Part shown: piece by piece, positions 11,313 through 22,045 of the stretch
Layout of the letters: every line of letters starts with the position of its first letter
Position numbering within the stretch: position 1 is the first letter of the stretch
Assembly (NCBI RefSeq): GCF_000005505.3
Contig: NC_016132.3
Location: forward strand, 57,674,914-57,738,913
Direction of reading: 5' to 3'
Source of the DNA: Brachypodium distachyon
Taxonomy: Eukaryota > Streptophyta > Magnoliopsida > Poales > Poaceae
Length of the DNA: 64,000 bases
Translations under genes and position numbers: made by a program
Notes under the pieces: generated by a model
The model's input: the letters and a program-made list of their open reading frames with translations, nothing else
Databases searched by the model: none
What the model was told of the DNA's origin: nothing

Positions 11313-11997
11313 TTAACTGAAATCGTACATCACGGCACACTGGCATGAAGAAACGACATTAAAATCATATAATCTGATCGGGTACACGGGCGACTTGTCC
11401 GGATTAAACAGCCCAAAGTTCCTCTCGCTCTCGGCCCCTGTCTTCTGGTTCTCGTTGAACATGGCGAACAAGTAGGCCTCGATGGCCTTACCCGGCCTCC
11501 TGGGCGTCCCACCACGGACATGGTCAATCAGGTTCTGGTTGTACGTCCTTGCGTTCGCTGCCGTGGCGCCGGCCCCGCCCGCTGAGCGCCACCCGGTCTC
11601 TGAGATCACGATTTGCACCGTCGACAGTATATTCACCCTCGCCAGCGCGTAGTACAGGGCATCGACCATGGCGTCGAAGAGCTAGGTTGGTGTAGTCGTG
11701 CCCGTTGTCATAAACCACGGTGGAGCCGGGCTGGAAAAGCGCGTAGTTGGTGTCGATGGCGCCCTGGGGGGCGCCCGTGTAGGCGAAGTAAGGGTACACG
11801 TTGGCCAGTAACGGCGCCCCCGTGCTGTGTCCAGGAGCCTGGCCACCTGCGTCATGTAGCTGTCCCTGAACGTGCCCGCGGACGGCGGCGAGGACGCCGC
11901 GAGCACATCCATCCGGACCACCGTGGACACCTTGATGCCGCCGCTGAGGCCGGCGGATGAGAGTGCGGCATTGATGTTCTTCATGGTTGGCAACCAT
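11313..11997 (-). pseudogene. Glu1: broken GH17 beta-1,3-glucanase
   Basis: Read from 11997 downward this matches the C-terminal two thirds of a plant glucan endo-1,3-beta-glucosidase: [19 protein letters not shown], then [17 protein letters not shown], then [13 protein letters not shown] (the nucleophile Glu motif), [31 protein letters not shown] and [14 protein letters not shown]. The pieces lie in different frames. A 2-base insertion near 11829-11835 (extra AC after CTGGAC) and another near 11686 (extra AG in the TNLFDAM codons) shift the frame. The signal peptide exon and roughly the first 100 residues are missing, and the usual stop is lost, extending the last frame to 11313. Its closest relative in the window by eye is Glu3. 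Confidence 0.9.
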
Positions 11998-12153
11998 ACC
12001 TAAACCCTAGACCCTTCTGGCATATTCTTTTTCGGCACTAAACAGACTTCTTTCGTAAATTCAATTGTTAATCATATTTTTTGCATGTATCAGAGCAGGA
12101 GAAGCTAGGATCCATACGATCCTTGATTAATAAAGGTTGTCGATTTAACAAAT

Positions 12154-12508
12154 ACCTCTAACCACAACTCATCCGTTGATTCTTCAACATCGGTCGGTTT
12201 GGACCTCTGCTTAGTTTTATCCAAGTTTCATCCTTGTCATGGATAGATCACCCAGGTTTGGGTCCATAAGCAGTGACAATCGCCCTATGAAGACTCGATT
12301 TCGCTACGGCTCTGATGGGTTCCGTTCCTTAACCAAGCCACTGCTTATGAGTCGTCGGCTCATTCTTCAACAGGCATGCGGTCAGAGATAACTTTCCCCT
12401 CCCACTGCTTGGGAGTTCAGCACGGTTTCACGTTCTATTTCACTACCCACTGGGGGTTCTTTTCACCTTTCCCTCTCGGTACTATTTCGCTATCGGTCAC
12501 CCAGGAGT
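12154..12508 (-). pseudogene. Nuclear copy of plastid 23S rDNA fragment (NUPT)
   Basis: The reverse complement reads as a collinear internal stretch of chloroplast-type 23S rRNA. From right to left on the plus strand it covers ACTCCTGGGTGACCGATAGC, AAAAGAACCCCCAGTGGG, TGTTGAAGAATGAGCCGA, AGTCTTCATAGGGCGATTGT and GGATGAGTTGTGGTTAG. Scattered substitutions against the plastid sequence I know show it is not functional. The match stops abruptly on both sides. It lies between the glucanase relic Glu1 and the broken R3. Confidence 0.88.
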
Positions 12509-13119
12509 AACACTTTTTTATACTCTGTCGTGAAAAAAGGTTCAAACAACAAGAAAAGGTTGTTTAACCAGACCATAAAAAAATTAACGAAAGATGGTAT
12601 CACAAATATGAGAATTTTGTTTTCAAAACCCACGCTGTTACATAATCAAGAAACCAATTTATTACAATCAAACTAAACACTTTCTTTTCAAACCGAGCCA
12701 AGCCGTGAGGCGTGCTAGATATTAGCAGTCCGCTTCTCCTGACCTTTACCTCGGAAAAGGACTAGAACAAAGTGTTTTTTTTGCGGGGAAGAACAAAGTT
12801 TGAGCTTCTTACGTCAAGCTCGGCATGGTCGACCTATCCAAGTCCGAAGGCTATATTAGACAGTTGAGCAATTTATGGGATGGGGGGGAAAATGATACAA
12901 CGATAGGCAACAAATGCTAAAAGTACCACTCAACACTATATGTGGTGGGGACTGCTTTTGTTCCATTATCTTGATGATAGTGGACTTAGACCGAAAGATC
13001 ATATGGAAAAATAAGAAGCACAACTCAACAATCGGTTCCACAACTTTCTTTAATTAGTTGCATGAACTTTTTTGGAGGAATTTCACAAGGAAACTACCAG
13101 ATAATCCTGTGAAAGGCCA
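12509..13119. other. Intergenic and 3' flank of R3
   Basis: No gene seen. A 16-base T-rich micro-insertion (12773-12788) is flanked by two copies of AGAACAAAGT (12763-12772 and 12789-12798). Confidence 0.45.
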
Positions 13120-14760
13120 CTAACCAATAGCTTTTTTCTCACCGATATATGCTGAAATCGAGCTCTGCAGCTTCTCTGAGGAACGCACAACCCATAATTT
13201 TAGGAAATCTCTGGCTGTCTCTTTCCACCGTACTTTCCTTATTAGCGGACCCTGCAACATCGGATGAAGCACCTTTTTAGTGTTCCTACCTTTCATGGAT
13301 CTGTGTGCTCGAACCATTTTTATCTTCTCCATCCATAGGTGTGCACTGCCATGGTTGGACCTCCAACATATCTGGTAGGTGGTAGCCTTAACGTTGTGAT
13401 AAAGATAATCTACCACCTGAGGCAGAAACATCTTGTCAGAGTTGGTCCGGGTGAACATTAACATGTGTGAGGTGTTGGTGCTTCTCTTCATCGATTGCCT
13501 CTATTGCATATCCGGCTTTAACTGCATACTTTGGGTCCTCCTCCAAAGAGTCATGGGGAAGGAATAGAAATCCGAGCTTCAACAAGGGGGAGTTGTCTAG
13601 GGAAGCAAATGTGTCATCATAGCCAACGGAGCTTGTGGATGAGGATACGGGAACAACCAAATTATTGTACTCGGATAGTGAGATGTGACGCTGTAAAAAC
13701 ACTAGGCAGACTGGTTCCGGAAATATGCTTGAAAGCCTCAAGTAGTTTTCAATATCGTTGCTACTGCCTCCACCACAAGAAGATTCATTGCCTTTGTGCT
13801 CGTATCCTTGACAACATAATGGATCTTGACGGTACCATCCAGTCAAAGATTTGTGGACATGATTCCACAACCCTGGATTCCATTGTTCCATTTGGGCATT
13901 CGCAACCTCAGCTGGCACACATGCGAAATCTTGTGTTGGCAACTGGGTGATCTCTTTGATAGCGACATCGGCCATGGACTTGAAGTGAGGTGTCACCAGT
14001 TGTAAGCACTTGACTATCGTTCCGATTATATCTGTACTCTCTGAGAGACGCAAGATGAAGCCGAGGCGAACATTATTCTTGGGCACCTTGCAATCTTGGT
14101 ACGTGAAGGACAACAGGGCCTCTAGTCCACGATCCTTGAAACACATTGGACCTATACCGAAGCAGTGGTACTGGCCTCCTGGATGCGATGCCTCATACAT
14201 TAATGATTCGCCTGAAAACATATGCCCAATCAGAGGGTCGAAAAAGAGATGCGGCCAACGTGGCATTCCGCCGAGATGCACAAATCTCATGAATTCACTG
14301 GCACCATCCGCGAGCCTCTCAAATTTTCTGACAGCGGCAATGACGTTGTGGCCAGCTGAGCAATGATCATTGTTGTTGTTGCTGCCGACAAAAGAGGAGA
14401 CTAGTGCACTGGTCGCATGAGCGATCCGTCTAGGAAACGAGGATTGCCTTCCCAGATGTTCCTTCTCGTCTTCTTCCTCAGAGAGCTTCCTGCATCTGCG
14501 TGCTGCGTCATTGCAGTCCCGGGCAGCGCACTTCAGTTTTTTTCGCCAGTGGAGCAGCGACACGTCGGTGATCTGCCACTTGCCGGACGTCTCCAGTGCG
14601 GCCTCCATTTTGATGCGCGCCATCTCCAACCTCTCCAGGCCATCTCCTGCTGCTTCTTGGTCCGATTTGTCATCGTCTTTTCTAGTGGTGGTGGCAATAT
14701 ACCAGAAAAGACTAGGCTAACTGCTTCCCCAACAATGGTAGAACTCAGGATCTCGGTCAT
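13120..14760 (-). pseudogene. Family R copy 3, disrupted by two frameshifts
   Basis: It is homologous along its whole length to R1/R2/R4/R5. The start codon and first 20 codons (MTEILSSTIVGEAVSLVFSG) are intact. A 2-base insertion near 14699 (TGGTATATTGCC where other copies have TGGTATTGCC) then shifts the frame. The main frame resumes and runs to about 13437 (LLHWRKKLKCAARDCNDAAR, WYRQDPLCCQGYEH, LKLGFLFLPHDS). There a single extra T after HVNVHPDQL creates TGA and shifts the last 100 or so codons (DKMFLPQVVDYLYHN, YQICWRSNHGSAHLW, KLWVVRSSEKLQSSISAY). A shortened protein could start at 14629 but would lack the conserved C-terminus. It is the first of three minus-strand copies. Confidence 0.9.
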
Positions 14761-15135
14761 TAATTATTGATTCTATACCTACCTGCTCGAGAAATGGACT
14801 TCCCTTGCTGCTCTCCCCCGGCTCTCACTTCAATTGCTTTTATCACCACTCCTTCGGTGAATCCGGTGAGCGGCTGAAACATCAAAGTGCAGCTGTGCAT
14901 AAATCTTTACAACACGGCATCGCTGTCTGTCACTTTGCCATCCGGACTCTCCACCGTAAGCCTCGTGAAAAACACCATTATGACTTCACTTACAGCAACC
15001 TCCGAAATATTAGGAGACAAGAATTAGTCAAGGCACTAATCTACTCGGACATTAGGCACTTAGGAATTAGCACAACACTAAGATAAAGTAGAATTGTCTG
15101 CTACTCCTCCTCAATTCCATGCATAGTACAGTATA
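14761..15135 (-). promoter_or_regulatory. Upstream region of broken R3, family R promoter block
   Basis: On the minus strand it carries the same ordered landmarks as R1/R2: GGAGGAGTAGCAGACAATTC, TTCCTAAGTGCCTAATG, AAAGTGACAGACAGCGATG and TTTGATGTTTCAGCCGCTC. The GAAAAGTGTCAA stretch present in R1, R2 and R4 is missing. The block survives although the gene is broken, so decay is recent. Confidence 0.55.
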
Positions 15136-16079
15136 TGTTTGTCTCTAATGATCTAATCTCAGAGCAAATTTAAATTCATCATCGCTTAGTCTCGTGCCCT
15201 TCATCGCCTCCATATATGGATCTAGGAGAGAGCATGAATATGCCGATCTTGGTCTGACTGAAGAAACAAAGCATCCCCCTCCTCGGCAATACCGAATTAG
15301 AATTCTCGCGCATATATGCATGCACGTCTGAGGATTTTGGTGGAATCGCGTTCGTTCAGTTTTGCGGCGCACGTGCATGTCTCGTCCCAAAGAATACACT
15401 GAACTGAGAGAGCAGAGGCGAGAATCCAACGTACTTGTCATAACAAACTCCTAGTCCTCCGGGAGCCAAAGAAAAAGCATTGACCATGTAATGAGCCAGT
15501 GTGTGTAAGCATAAAACTTGAGGAAGAACAGATACAATTTCTACTTGTCCATCGAACGCGCGAGGACAACTTATCCATGGATCTTGCCATCATATGTTAC
15601 GCTCTTGGTTTCATTCACTCCTCAGGATCACTGGATCAGATCGTTACAGGTATTGGAACATGAAGCAAAGACTGGGAACATAATCCGTGACAGAGAACAG
15701 GTGCCTCGTCCTTCTTTCCAACCTTGGTCTTGGGCCGGCCGTCCGTCCGGAACTCAAACGTGGGTTGGGCTTCGGTATCCTCCTGGGCCGGCCAGCTGGT
15801 GCCTGCTGGGCTGTTGCGATGACGCCCCACCGACGCTAGGGTCGGGACATCATAATGTTTTTTTATTCATAATATGATCTCATATATCATACTGTATTAG
15901 TAAATCCAGCGCCCGTGTGAATTTTGCATGCACTTTTTTTTTGCGCATAATTTTGCATGCATTTTTAACGGGACAGATTATTGAAAGCGTCATCATAGTA
16001 GCTACATACAAATGTATACATGACAATCTATTCGGAAAAAAAAGAGTATAAATGACAATCTACGTAGTCGAATCTCAGA
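15136..16079. other. Intergenic, no gene recognised
   Basis: Mixed-composition sequence without a recognisable gene. It contains two T- or A-rich micro-insertions flanked by direct repeats: AATTTTGCATGCA at 15920-15932 and 15950-15962, and ATGACAATCTA at 16020-16030 and 16052-16062. Confidence 0.45.
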
Positions 16080-16282
16080 AATTCAAGGTTACGCCAGCGA
16101 CTTGTTGGCGCTGTTGAACAGTCCAAGGTGCTTCTCGTCTCAGCCCATGCCTTGGGGTTCTCGTTGAACATGGGCCATGTTACATGGCGAATATGTACAT
16201 CTCGAGCGGCCCAGGCCTCTTGGGCGTGCCCTTCCGGACATGATTGACCGGGTTCTGATTGTACGCCCGGCGGGTTATCCAT
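16080..16282 (-). pseudogene. Glu2: short GH17 glucanase fragment
   Basis: About 200 bp on the minus strand retain the C-terminal glucanase signature in more than one frame: a TYNQNxxxHVRxGTPKRPG-like stretch, then FNENPKAWAE and LDCSTAP, replacing the usual FNENxKxGxETExxFGLFNPD. The rest of the gene is absent. It lies 0.6 kb beyond the 3' end of Glu3 and in the same orientation, so it probably derives from a tandem duplicate. Confidence 0.75.
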
Positions 16283-16883
16283 ATGGTCCTACTCCAGTAC
16301 TCCTGATCAATTCTTCTGATCAATTCTTGATGCAAAGAAGGAAATCATTAGTTCCTAGATGGATTAGAGAGGAGGATTTCTTGCAACAACTTGATGAAAT
16401 ATGTAAATTACTAGCACAATACCCGTGTGTTGGTTCGGAGAAAAAAAATTACAAGACATGTTTGAATAGAATACTATACTATTATTAAGTGTCCCTAACT
16501 GTATAAAATCATGTTTATCTAAATGGTTTGTGCCAAAATTAGTTAGATGCAAATAGCACAAATACTCATGTCCCGCATCATTTCCATTGAAATGAAACAA
16601 GCATCATTTTTTTGACGAAAAAAAATGAAACAGCTATCTAGCAGCTGTAAGTATAGCTGTTACGGATACATCCCCAACCCGACAGGTTAACTTTCAGAAA
16701 ATTCAGATCACTACTGTCGAAATTTCAGAAAACCAGCTCTACATGCAGCAAACAAATATATATGTCATGTCACGCATACATCAATTCAGATCACAACTGA
16801 AAAAATTAGCACAAATTAAAGTACTAATTGCATGCATCAATTTTGCAGCTTTATCATATGTCATGGTACACGGTTGACATCAA
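16283..16883. other. Intergenic between glucanase relics
   Basis: No gene seen. A string ACCCGTGTGTTGGTTCGG near 16422 resembles the GTGCCCGTGCGTTGGAACGG string near 328; such strings are common in grass intergenic repeats. A TTCTGATCAA unit is tandemly repeated near 16300-16330. Confidence 0.35.
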
Positions 16884-17859
16884 TCAGAATTTGATTGGAT
16901 ACACGGGCGACTTGTCCGGGTTAAACAGCCCAAAGTGCTTCTCAGTCTCGGCTCCTGTCTTCCGGTTCTCGTTGAAGATAGCGAACAAGTAGGCATCGAT
17001 TGCCCCAGGTCTCTTAGGCGTTCCCCCACGGACATGGTTGATGAGGTTCTGGTTGTACGCTTGCGCGTTAGCGACGGTGGCGGCGGCGCCCCCGGCCGAC
17101 GGCCACCCGGTCTCGGAGATCACGATGGGCACGCTCGACCCACCGGCCTTCTCCACGGCCGCGTACAGAGCGTCGACCATGGCGTCGAAGAGGTTGGTGT
17201 AAGTAAGCCCGTTGTCGCGCACCGTGGAGGAGCTGGGCTTGAAGAGCGCGTAGTTGAGATCGATGCCCTTGGTGCCCGTGTAGGCGAAGTAAGGGTACAC
17301 GTTGGCCAGCAATGGCGCCCCCGTGCTGGCCAGGATCTTGACGACCTGCGTCATGTAGGCGTCCCTGATGGCGCCTGTTGAGGGAGGCGAGGAGGCTGCG
17401 AGCACGTCCATCCTGACCGCCGTGGACACCTTGATGCCGCTCAGCCTGGCTGCCGAGAGCGCCGCGTTGAGGTTCCTCATGGCCGGCACGATGTTCTGCG
17501 TTGCGGAGCCGGTGATCTCGTTGCCGACTGCGATGTAGCGGAAGGCGACGCCGGGGTAGCGCTGGACGTTGAGCTTGACCCAGTCAGCGGCGACGGAGGC
17601 GGAGGAGGCGATGCGGGGCACGTTCTCGTCGGCGAACCCCGTAGCACACGCCGATGGATTGAACCCCTGCATATGCATGTCGTCGTCTCATCAGTTAACT
17701 CACGGCGCAAAATTAACTATTAACCAGGCAAATAATAGTACTTCTTAGCATGCATATGGTTCATATAGTTCATAGTTTCATACCAGTGATGGATGCAAAG
17801 ACCCCGACGACGACCAGCATGGCTGCAAGCACAGAGGTAGCACCATCTTGCCGTGCCAT
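16884..17859 (-). pseudogene. Glu3: GH17 beta-1,3-glucanase with an internal deletion
   Basis: Exon 1 (17784-17859) encodes a signal peptide (MARQDGATSVLAAMLVVVGV) and ends at a GT donor. Exon 2 (16884-17676) opens with [10 protein letters not shown]. Immediately after that motif roughly 60 codons of the family are missing, and the frame changes to [20 protein letters not shown]. From there to the stop the sequence is intact, including the acid/base region [23 protein letters not shown], the nucleophile motif [13 protein letters not shown] and a normal PVYPIKF end. The downstream frame alone is 264 codons and starts inside the intron, so an automatic annotation could list it as a gene. I judge it a recent pseudogene because the frame from the signal peptide is broken. 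TATA-like sequence lies about 95 bp upstream. Confidence 0.8.
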
Positions 17860-17949
17860 TTTTATACGGAGAGCTGTAGTGCAGATCCAGTTCCTTTTGC
17901 TCCTTGCAAACTTGTGTATCTACCAAGCAGGCAACCAGGCCCTATTTAA

Positions 17950-17959
17950 GTATTTATAC
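17950..17959 (-). promoter_or_regulatory. TATA-like box of Glu3
   Basis: The minus strand reads TGTATAAATACTTAAATAG here, about 95 bases before the Glu3 start codon, a normal plant promoter spacing. Confidence 0.5.
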
Positions 17960-18568
17960 AGGATTCCACACTGGGCTGGGCCGCTTAGTTAATTAGTATT
18001 CCTAATTTGGTTCCGCTTGAGAGGGCTCAGGAACAGCTACACTGAAAACCTGCAGTGATCAAGCTATATTCAACTCATTTTCGTAAACTGCAAACTGAGT
18101 GAGTATGGTAAAGAAAGGGTCCTTAATTTGTTTCAGTGAAAGGGAAACGGAACGGAGGAGAGATGGCGGTAAAGCAGCCCAGGCCCAATGCGCGCGGCCG
18201 TTTCTTCTTATCGCTGCACCCGGTGGCAGCGCCGCGCGCGCGGGGCCGGAAATCATAGCTTCTTGGGCCGCAGGCCGCTGCCCGGTGCGACTTTACTAAC
18301 TATTGGCCCATTTTCGGGGAAGCCGTCCTGAAAGCCCTAAACAACTTTGTTATTGCCGTCGGCTTATAATACTATGGCCCAAGAGAATTATCCGCTGCCG
18401 CCAGCTTGGAATCTAGAATCTGGGCTAGTCTAGGTCCACACATCGGTCTTGGAGGAGGTTGTTCTGGCATGTTTTTTTCCCTCATTCATCATATTAAATT
18501 ATTTGCAAATTCAGATGTTAATCGCACGTTTGTTTGCATATTTCTGAGGATGAGAGGCTTGCCACACA
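17960..18568. other. Intergenic, no gene recognised
   Basis: GC-rich around 18170-18290 but no supported coding frame or repeat. Confidence 0.35.
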
Positions 18569-18576
18569 CGACGAAT

Positions 18577-19372
18577 ACGGATGGCAAGGAGTACCTGAAA
18601 CCCGATTACCCGACGGATCCAGATCCGATTAGATGCGAGAAAATGTAAATGGGAAAATTTCGGACCCGTCGGGTCTGACGGGTCCCGGTCTGGCAGTGTC
18701 TTACCCCAACCCGAAAACCCGCGTACCCGGCCGACAAGCAATCGTTGGCCCAGCAGGCCCAATCCACGTCTCTCGATCCCACGCACATAAGACCCAGTGC
18801 ATAAGCCCGGTCATACACAAAACAACTACCTACCAATCCCATTCCCACTTGCCACCACGAGTCCACAACTCCACGTCTCCACGATCGGGAATCTTCCCGA
18901 GCTCCTCTCGATCCCGTGCTCTCTCACCGTCTCTCTCTACCCGATGCCACCTCTCCCCCAAGTCTCCATCACCTGTGCGCCGCCACTCGCCGGCGGACAG
19001 CCCGTCAGCGGCCATACCCTCCCTGAGCTCCCCCCTCTCCCTCTCCTCCCTCCTCCCTCCACCCCTCCGACGCGACCTCAGATCCGGCGCGCTAGGCAGG
19101 GACACAAGAGAGGAGGGAGGCGACGGCAACCTCGAGCAGTCGAGCCCTGGTTCGTCCTCGACGACGTCAAGCTGTGGTGAGGACTTGATTGCTTTTTTTA
19201 TTTTGCTTCAGGGTTCTTTGTGTAAAAGTGAAGGACCTTCTTGTAAATTCACTGGAACCAGTCGCCGGGTCGGGTAGACCCGCGGGTCTGGAAGACCCGA
19301 GTCAGGTCCGGGTTTTGTATTGTCGGACCCGGACCCGGACCCGAACCCGAACCCGTCGGGTGCCATCCATAA
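18577..19372. mobile_element. Non-autonomous hAT-like transposon with 8-bp target duplication
   Basis: The octamer CGACGAAT occurs immediately outside both ends (18569-18576 and 19373-19380). The ends are inverted: ACGGATGGCA on the left and, reversed, TTATGGATGGCA on the right. Subterminal regions are rich in repeated ACCCG / CGGGT units on both sides, typical for grass hAT elements. The 796-bp body contains a GC-rich block (18850-19170) with a possible splice donor, likely the remaining 5' leader of a transposase gene or captured sequence. No transposase domain is left. Confidence 0.88.
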
Positions 19373-19636
19373 CGACGAATGCTTAGTTTGATATTCTGGA
19401 AAAAGGTGGAAAAAAGTAAAAAGAAAAAAACAAGAAGATTAAACGTTTATCCGAACAAAAAAAAATTGTGTCACCAATGAGATTTTGTTTCTGAAACCCA
19501 TTAATCAAACTGGTTAATACAATCAAACTAAACTGCTTTGTCCGGATTGTTTTACTTAGTTTTCATACATGAAATAAAATTTGAAGGAATTCACATGAAA
19601 CCGGCAGAGATTCCTGTGAAATTAGGCCATTAACCA

Positions 19637-21271
19637 CTAGTTTTGTCCTGATTGCTTCAGCCATGCCAAAATCGAGCTCCGCAACCTTTCCGAGGAACGC
19701 ACCACCCATAGTTTCAGGAAATCTCTGGCTACATGCTTCCACTCTGTTTTCCTTATCTGTTGACCTTGTTGCATCTGATGAAACACCTTACCAACGTTCC
19801 TACGTTGTCGTGTGGATCTGCGTGCTTCGACCATTGTGCTTGACTTCTCAACACATAGATGTGCGCTGCCATGATTAGACCTCCAGCATATCTGGTATGT
19901 GGTAGCATCGGCGTTATGATAAAGATAATCTATCGCCTTGGGCATAAGCATCTCGTCAAGTTGGTCAGGATGAACATTGACATGTGTGAGGTGTTGTTGC
20001 TTCTCTCCGTTGATCACCTCTATCGCAGAGCCGGCCTCGCCTGCAGACTTCGGGTCATCCTCCATAGAATCATGAGGCAGGATTAGAATTCCGAGCTTCA
20101 AAGGGGGGAAATTCTCCAGAGAAGCAGTCGCGTCATCACAGCTAATGGAGGTTGCAATTGATGATACCGGCTGTAAGTTATTGTACTCAGAGAGTGAGAT
20201 GTAACGCTGCAAAAACACTTGGCAAACTGGTTCTGGAAATTTGTTTCTCCTACCGCTGCTATTATTGTTGACGCCATTGACGATGCCACAAGAAGGTGAG
20301 TCTTTGTGCTCGTATCCTTGACAACATAATGGATCCGGACGGAACCATCTAGTCAAAGTTATATGGATGTGATTCCACAACCCTGGATTCCAGTGTTCCT
20401 TTTGGGCATTCATAACCTCCCACGGTACACATGAGAAATCTTGAGTGGGTAATTGGATGATCTCTTTGATGGTGACATCAGCCGTGGACTTGAAGTGAGG
20501 CGTCACCTGCCGCAAGCACTTGACTGCGGTTCCTATTATGTCTGTACTATCGGAGAGTCGAAGCATGAAAAAGAGACAAAAACTGTTCTTGGGCATCTTA
20601 TGATCTTGGTATATGAATGACATCATGACCTCCAGTCCGCGATCCTTAAATTCCATCGGCCGTATGCCGAAGGAGCGTAGGCCCGCCGGATGTGACACCC
20701 GATGGAACAACATTTTGCCAGCGAATAAGTGCCCTACGAGAGGATCAAAGAACAAATGTGGTCGATGAGGTGTGCCGCCGAGCTCCACAAACCTCATGAA
20801 TTCGCCAGCACCATTCGCAAGCCTCTCAAATCTTCTGACAGAAGCGGCGATGCTGCCACTAGCTGAGCAATGATCAATATCATTGTTCTTGTTGCTGCCG
20901 ACAAAAGAAGAGACGAATGCCTTGGTCGCATGAGCCATCCGTATAGGAAAAGAGGATTGGCTTACCAACTGTTCCTTCTCGTCTTCTTCCTTCGAGAGCC
21001 TCCTGCATGTGCGTGTCACGTCGTCGCAGTCCTCGGCAGCACGCTTCAATTTCTTCCGCCAGTGGAGCAGCGACACGTCGGTGATCTGCCACCTGCCGGA
21101 AATCTCCAACGCAGCCTCCATTTTGATGCGCGCTATCTCCAGCCTCTCCAGGCCATCTTCTGCTGCTTCTTGGTCTGATTTGTCTTCATCTTTTGTAGCG
21201 TTGGTGGCAATACCAGAAAAGACCAGGCTAACAGCTTCTCCAACGATGGCAGAACTAACGATCTCTGCCAT
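19637..21271 (-). CDS. Family R copy 4: Rx-N-like domain protein with uncharacterised C-terminal region
   Basis: An intact single exon of 544 codons. N-terminal helices: MAEIVSSAIVGEAVSLVFSG and WQITDVSLLHWRKKLKRAAE, followed by a charged EEDEKEQLVSQSSFP segment and an amphipathic MAHATKAFVSSFVG helix. Central and C-terminal blocks: GGTPHRPHLFFDP, STDIIGTAVKCLRQVTPHFK, LPTQDFSCV, WFRPDPLCCQGYEH, PPLKLGILILPHDS, HVNVHPDQLDEMLMPKAIDY, YQICWRSNHGSAHLC and FLKLWVVRSSERLRSSILAW. Compared with R2, the region after CCQGYEHKD carries a shorter linker without the RLSSI stretch (it goes directly from NKF to PEPVCQVFLQ). Upstream it retains the full family promoter block. Function unknown. Confidence 0.85.
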   Translation of the reverse strand: MAEIVSSAIVGEAVSLVFSGIATNATKDEDKSDQEAAEDGLERLEIARIKMEAALEISGRWQITDVSLLHWRKKLKRAAEDCDDVTRTCRRLSKEEDEKEQLVSQSSFPIRMAHATKAFVSSFVGSNKNNDIDHCSASGSIAASVRRFERLANGAGEFMRFVELGGTPHRPHLFFDPLVGHLFAGKMLFHRVSHPAGLRSFGIRPMEFKDRGLEVMMSFIYQDHKMPKNSFCLFFMLRLSDSTDIIGTAVKCLRQVTPHFKSTADVTIKEIIQLPTQDFSCVPWEVMNAQKEHWNPGLWNHIHITLTRWFRPDPLCCQGYEHKDSPSCGIVNGVNNNSSGRRNKFPEPVCQVFLQRYISLSEYNNLQPVSSIATSISCDDATASLENFPPLKLGILILPHDSMEDDPKSAGEAGSAIEVINGEKQQHLTHVNVHPDQLDEMLMPKAIDYLYHNADATTYQICWRSNHGSAHLCVEKSSTMVEARRSTRQRRNVGKVFHQMQQGQQIRKTEWKHVARDFLKLWVVRSSERLRSSILAWLKQSGQN

Positions 21272-21640
21272 TATTGATTTTGAGTACTAGTATAGAGGTG
21301 CGCTAGCTAGCTGCTAAAGAAATGGGCTAGCCTTGCTGCTCTCCGCTGCTCTCAGTTCAACTGGTTTTATTACTCCTCCTTGGGTGAATTAATCAGGTGA
21401 GCGACTGATATATCAAAGCCTGAAGGTGCTTGACAGTTGACACTTTTCAATCTTTATACGATACGATACGACATCGCTGTCGTCATTTTGCGATCCGAAC
21501 TCCACCGTAAGCCTTAGTGAAAAAGACCATCATGGCTTTATACTAGCTTACAACAACCTCCAAAATATTTGCAGACAATTAGACAATTAAGAACTCTAAT
21601 CTACTCTCAAATTAGGCACTTAGGAACAAGCACAGCAATA
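21272..21640 (-). promoter_or_regulatory. Upstream region of R4, family R promoter block
   Basis: The minus strand carries TTCCTAAGTGCCTAATTTG, AGGCTTACGGTGGAG, AATGACGACAGCGATGTCG, AAAGATTGAAAAGTGTCAAC and CTTTGATATATCAGTCGC in the same order as R1 and R2. Confidence 0.55.
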
Positions 21641-22045
21641 GAATAACCCGGGTTCCCGTTCCTCGACCCGAACGACCCGGATATTCTTGGCAGTCGATCA
21701 GGAGACAGCGATCAGCCTCTGTCCGTCCAAAGCGTAGGCTAGAAACCAGCTCACAAGACACAGGCAGGCAAGCAGGACTGCAGGAGGGGCCACAGCCATG
21801 CACGTGGAAGGGGCCGGGCTTGCCACGCGTAGTTGGCCAGTCATGGGCGGCCGGAGGCGGGGATACATAACGAACTATAGCCCTCCGATCTGGGCCAGAA
21901 CCGAAGCTTGGATCTTGCCATTACAATGGTTTCTTAGTCATGATAGACTGTTATTTACTTTGATGCGTCATTTTTTTTTCTTGCGTCTCAGAGTAATTTT
22001 ATTGGTTGCAGTTGCATGTCGAAGTCTTCTAGTATACTTATATGA
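21641..22045. other. Intergenic, no gene recognised
   Basis: No supported gene or repeat. The sequence lies between the promoter of R4 and the duplicated 3' segment of R5. Confidence 0.35.

Noticed and set aside
12154..12508. Functional rRNA gene
   Set aside because: Only an internal 23S fragment with many substitutions; it is a nuclear relic of plastid DNA.
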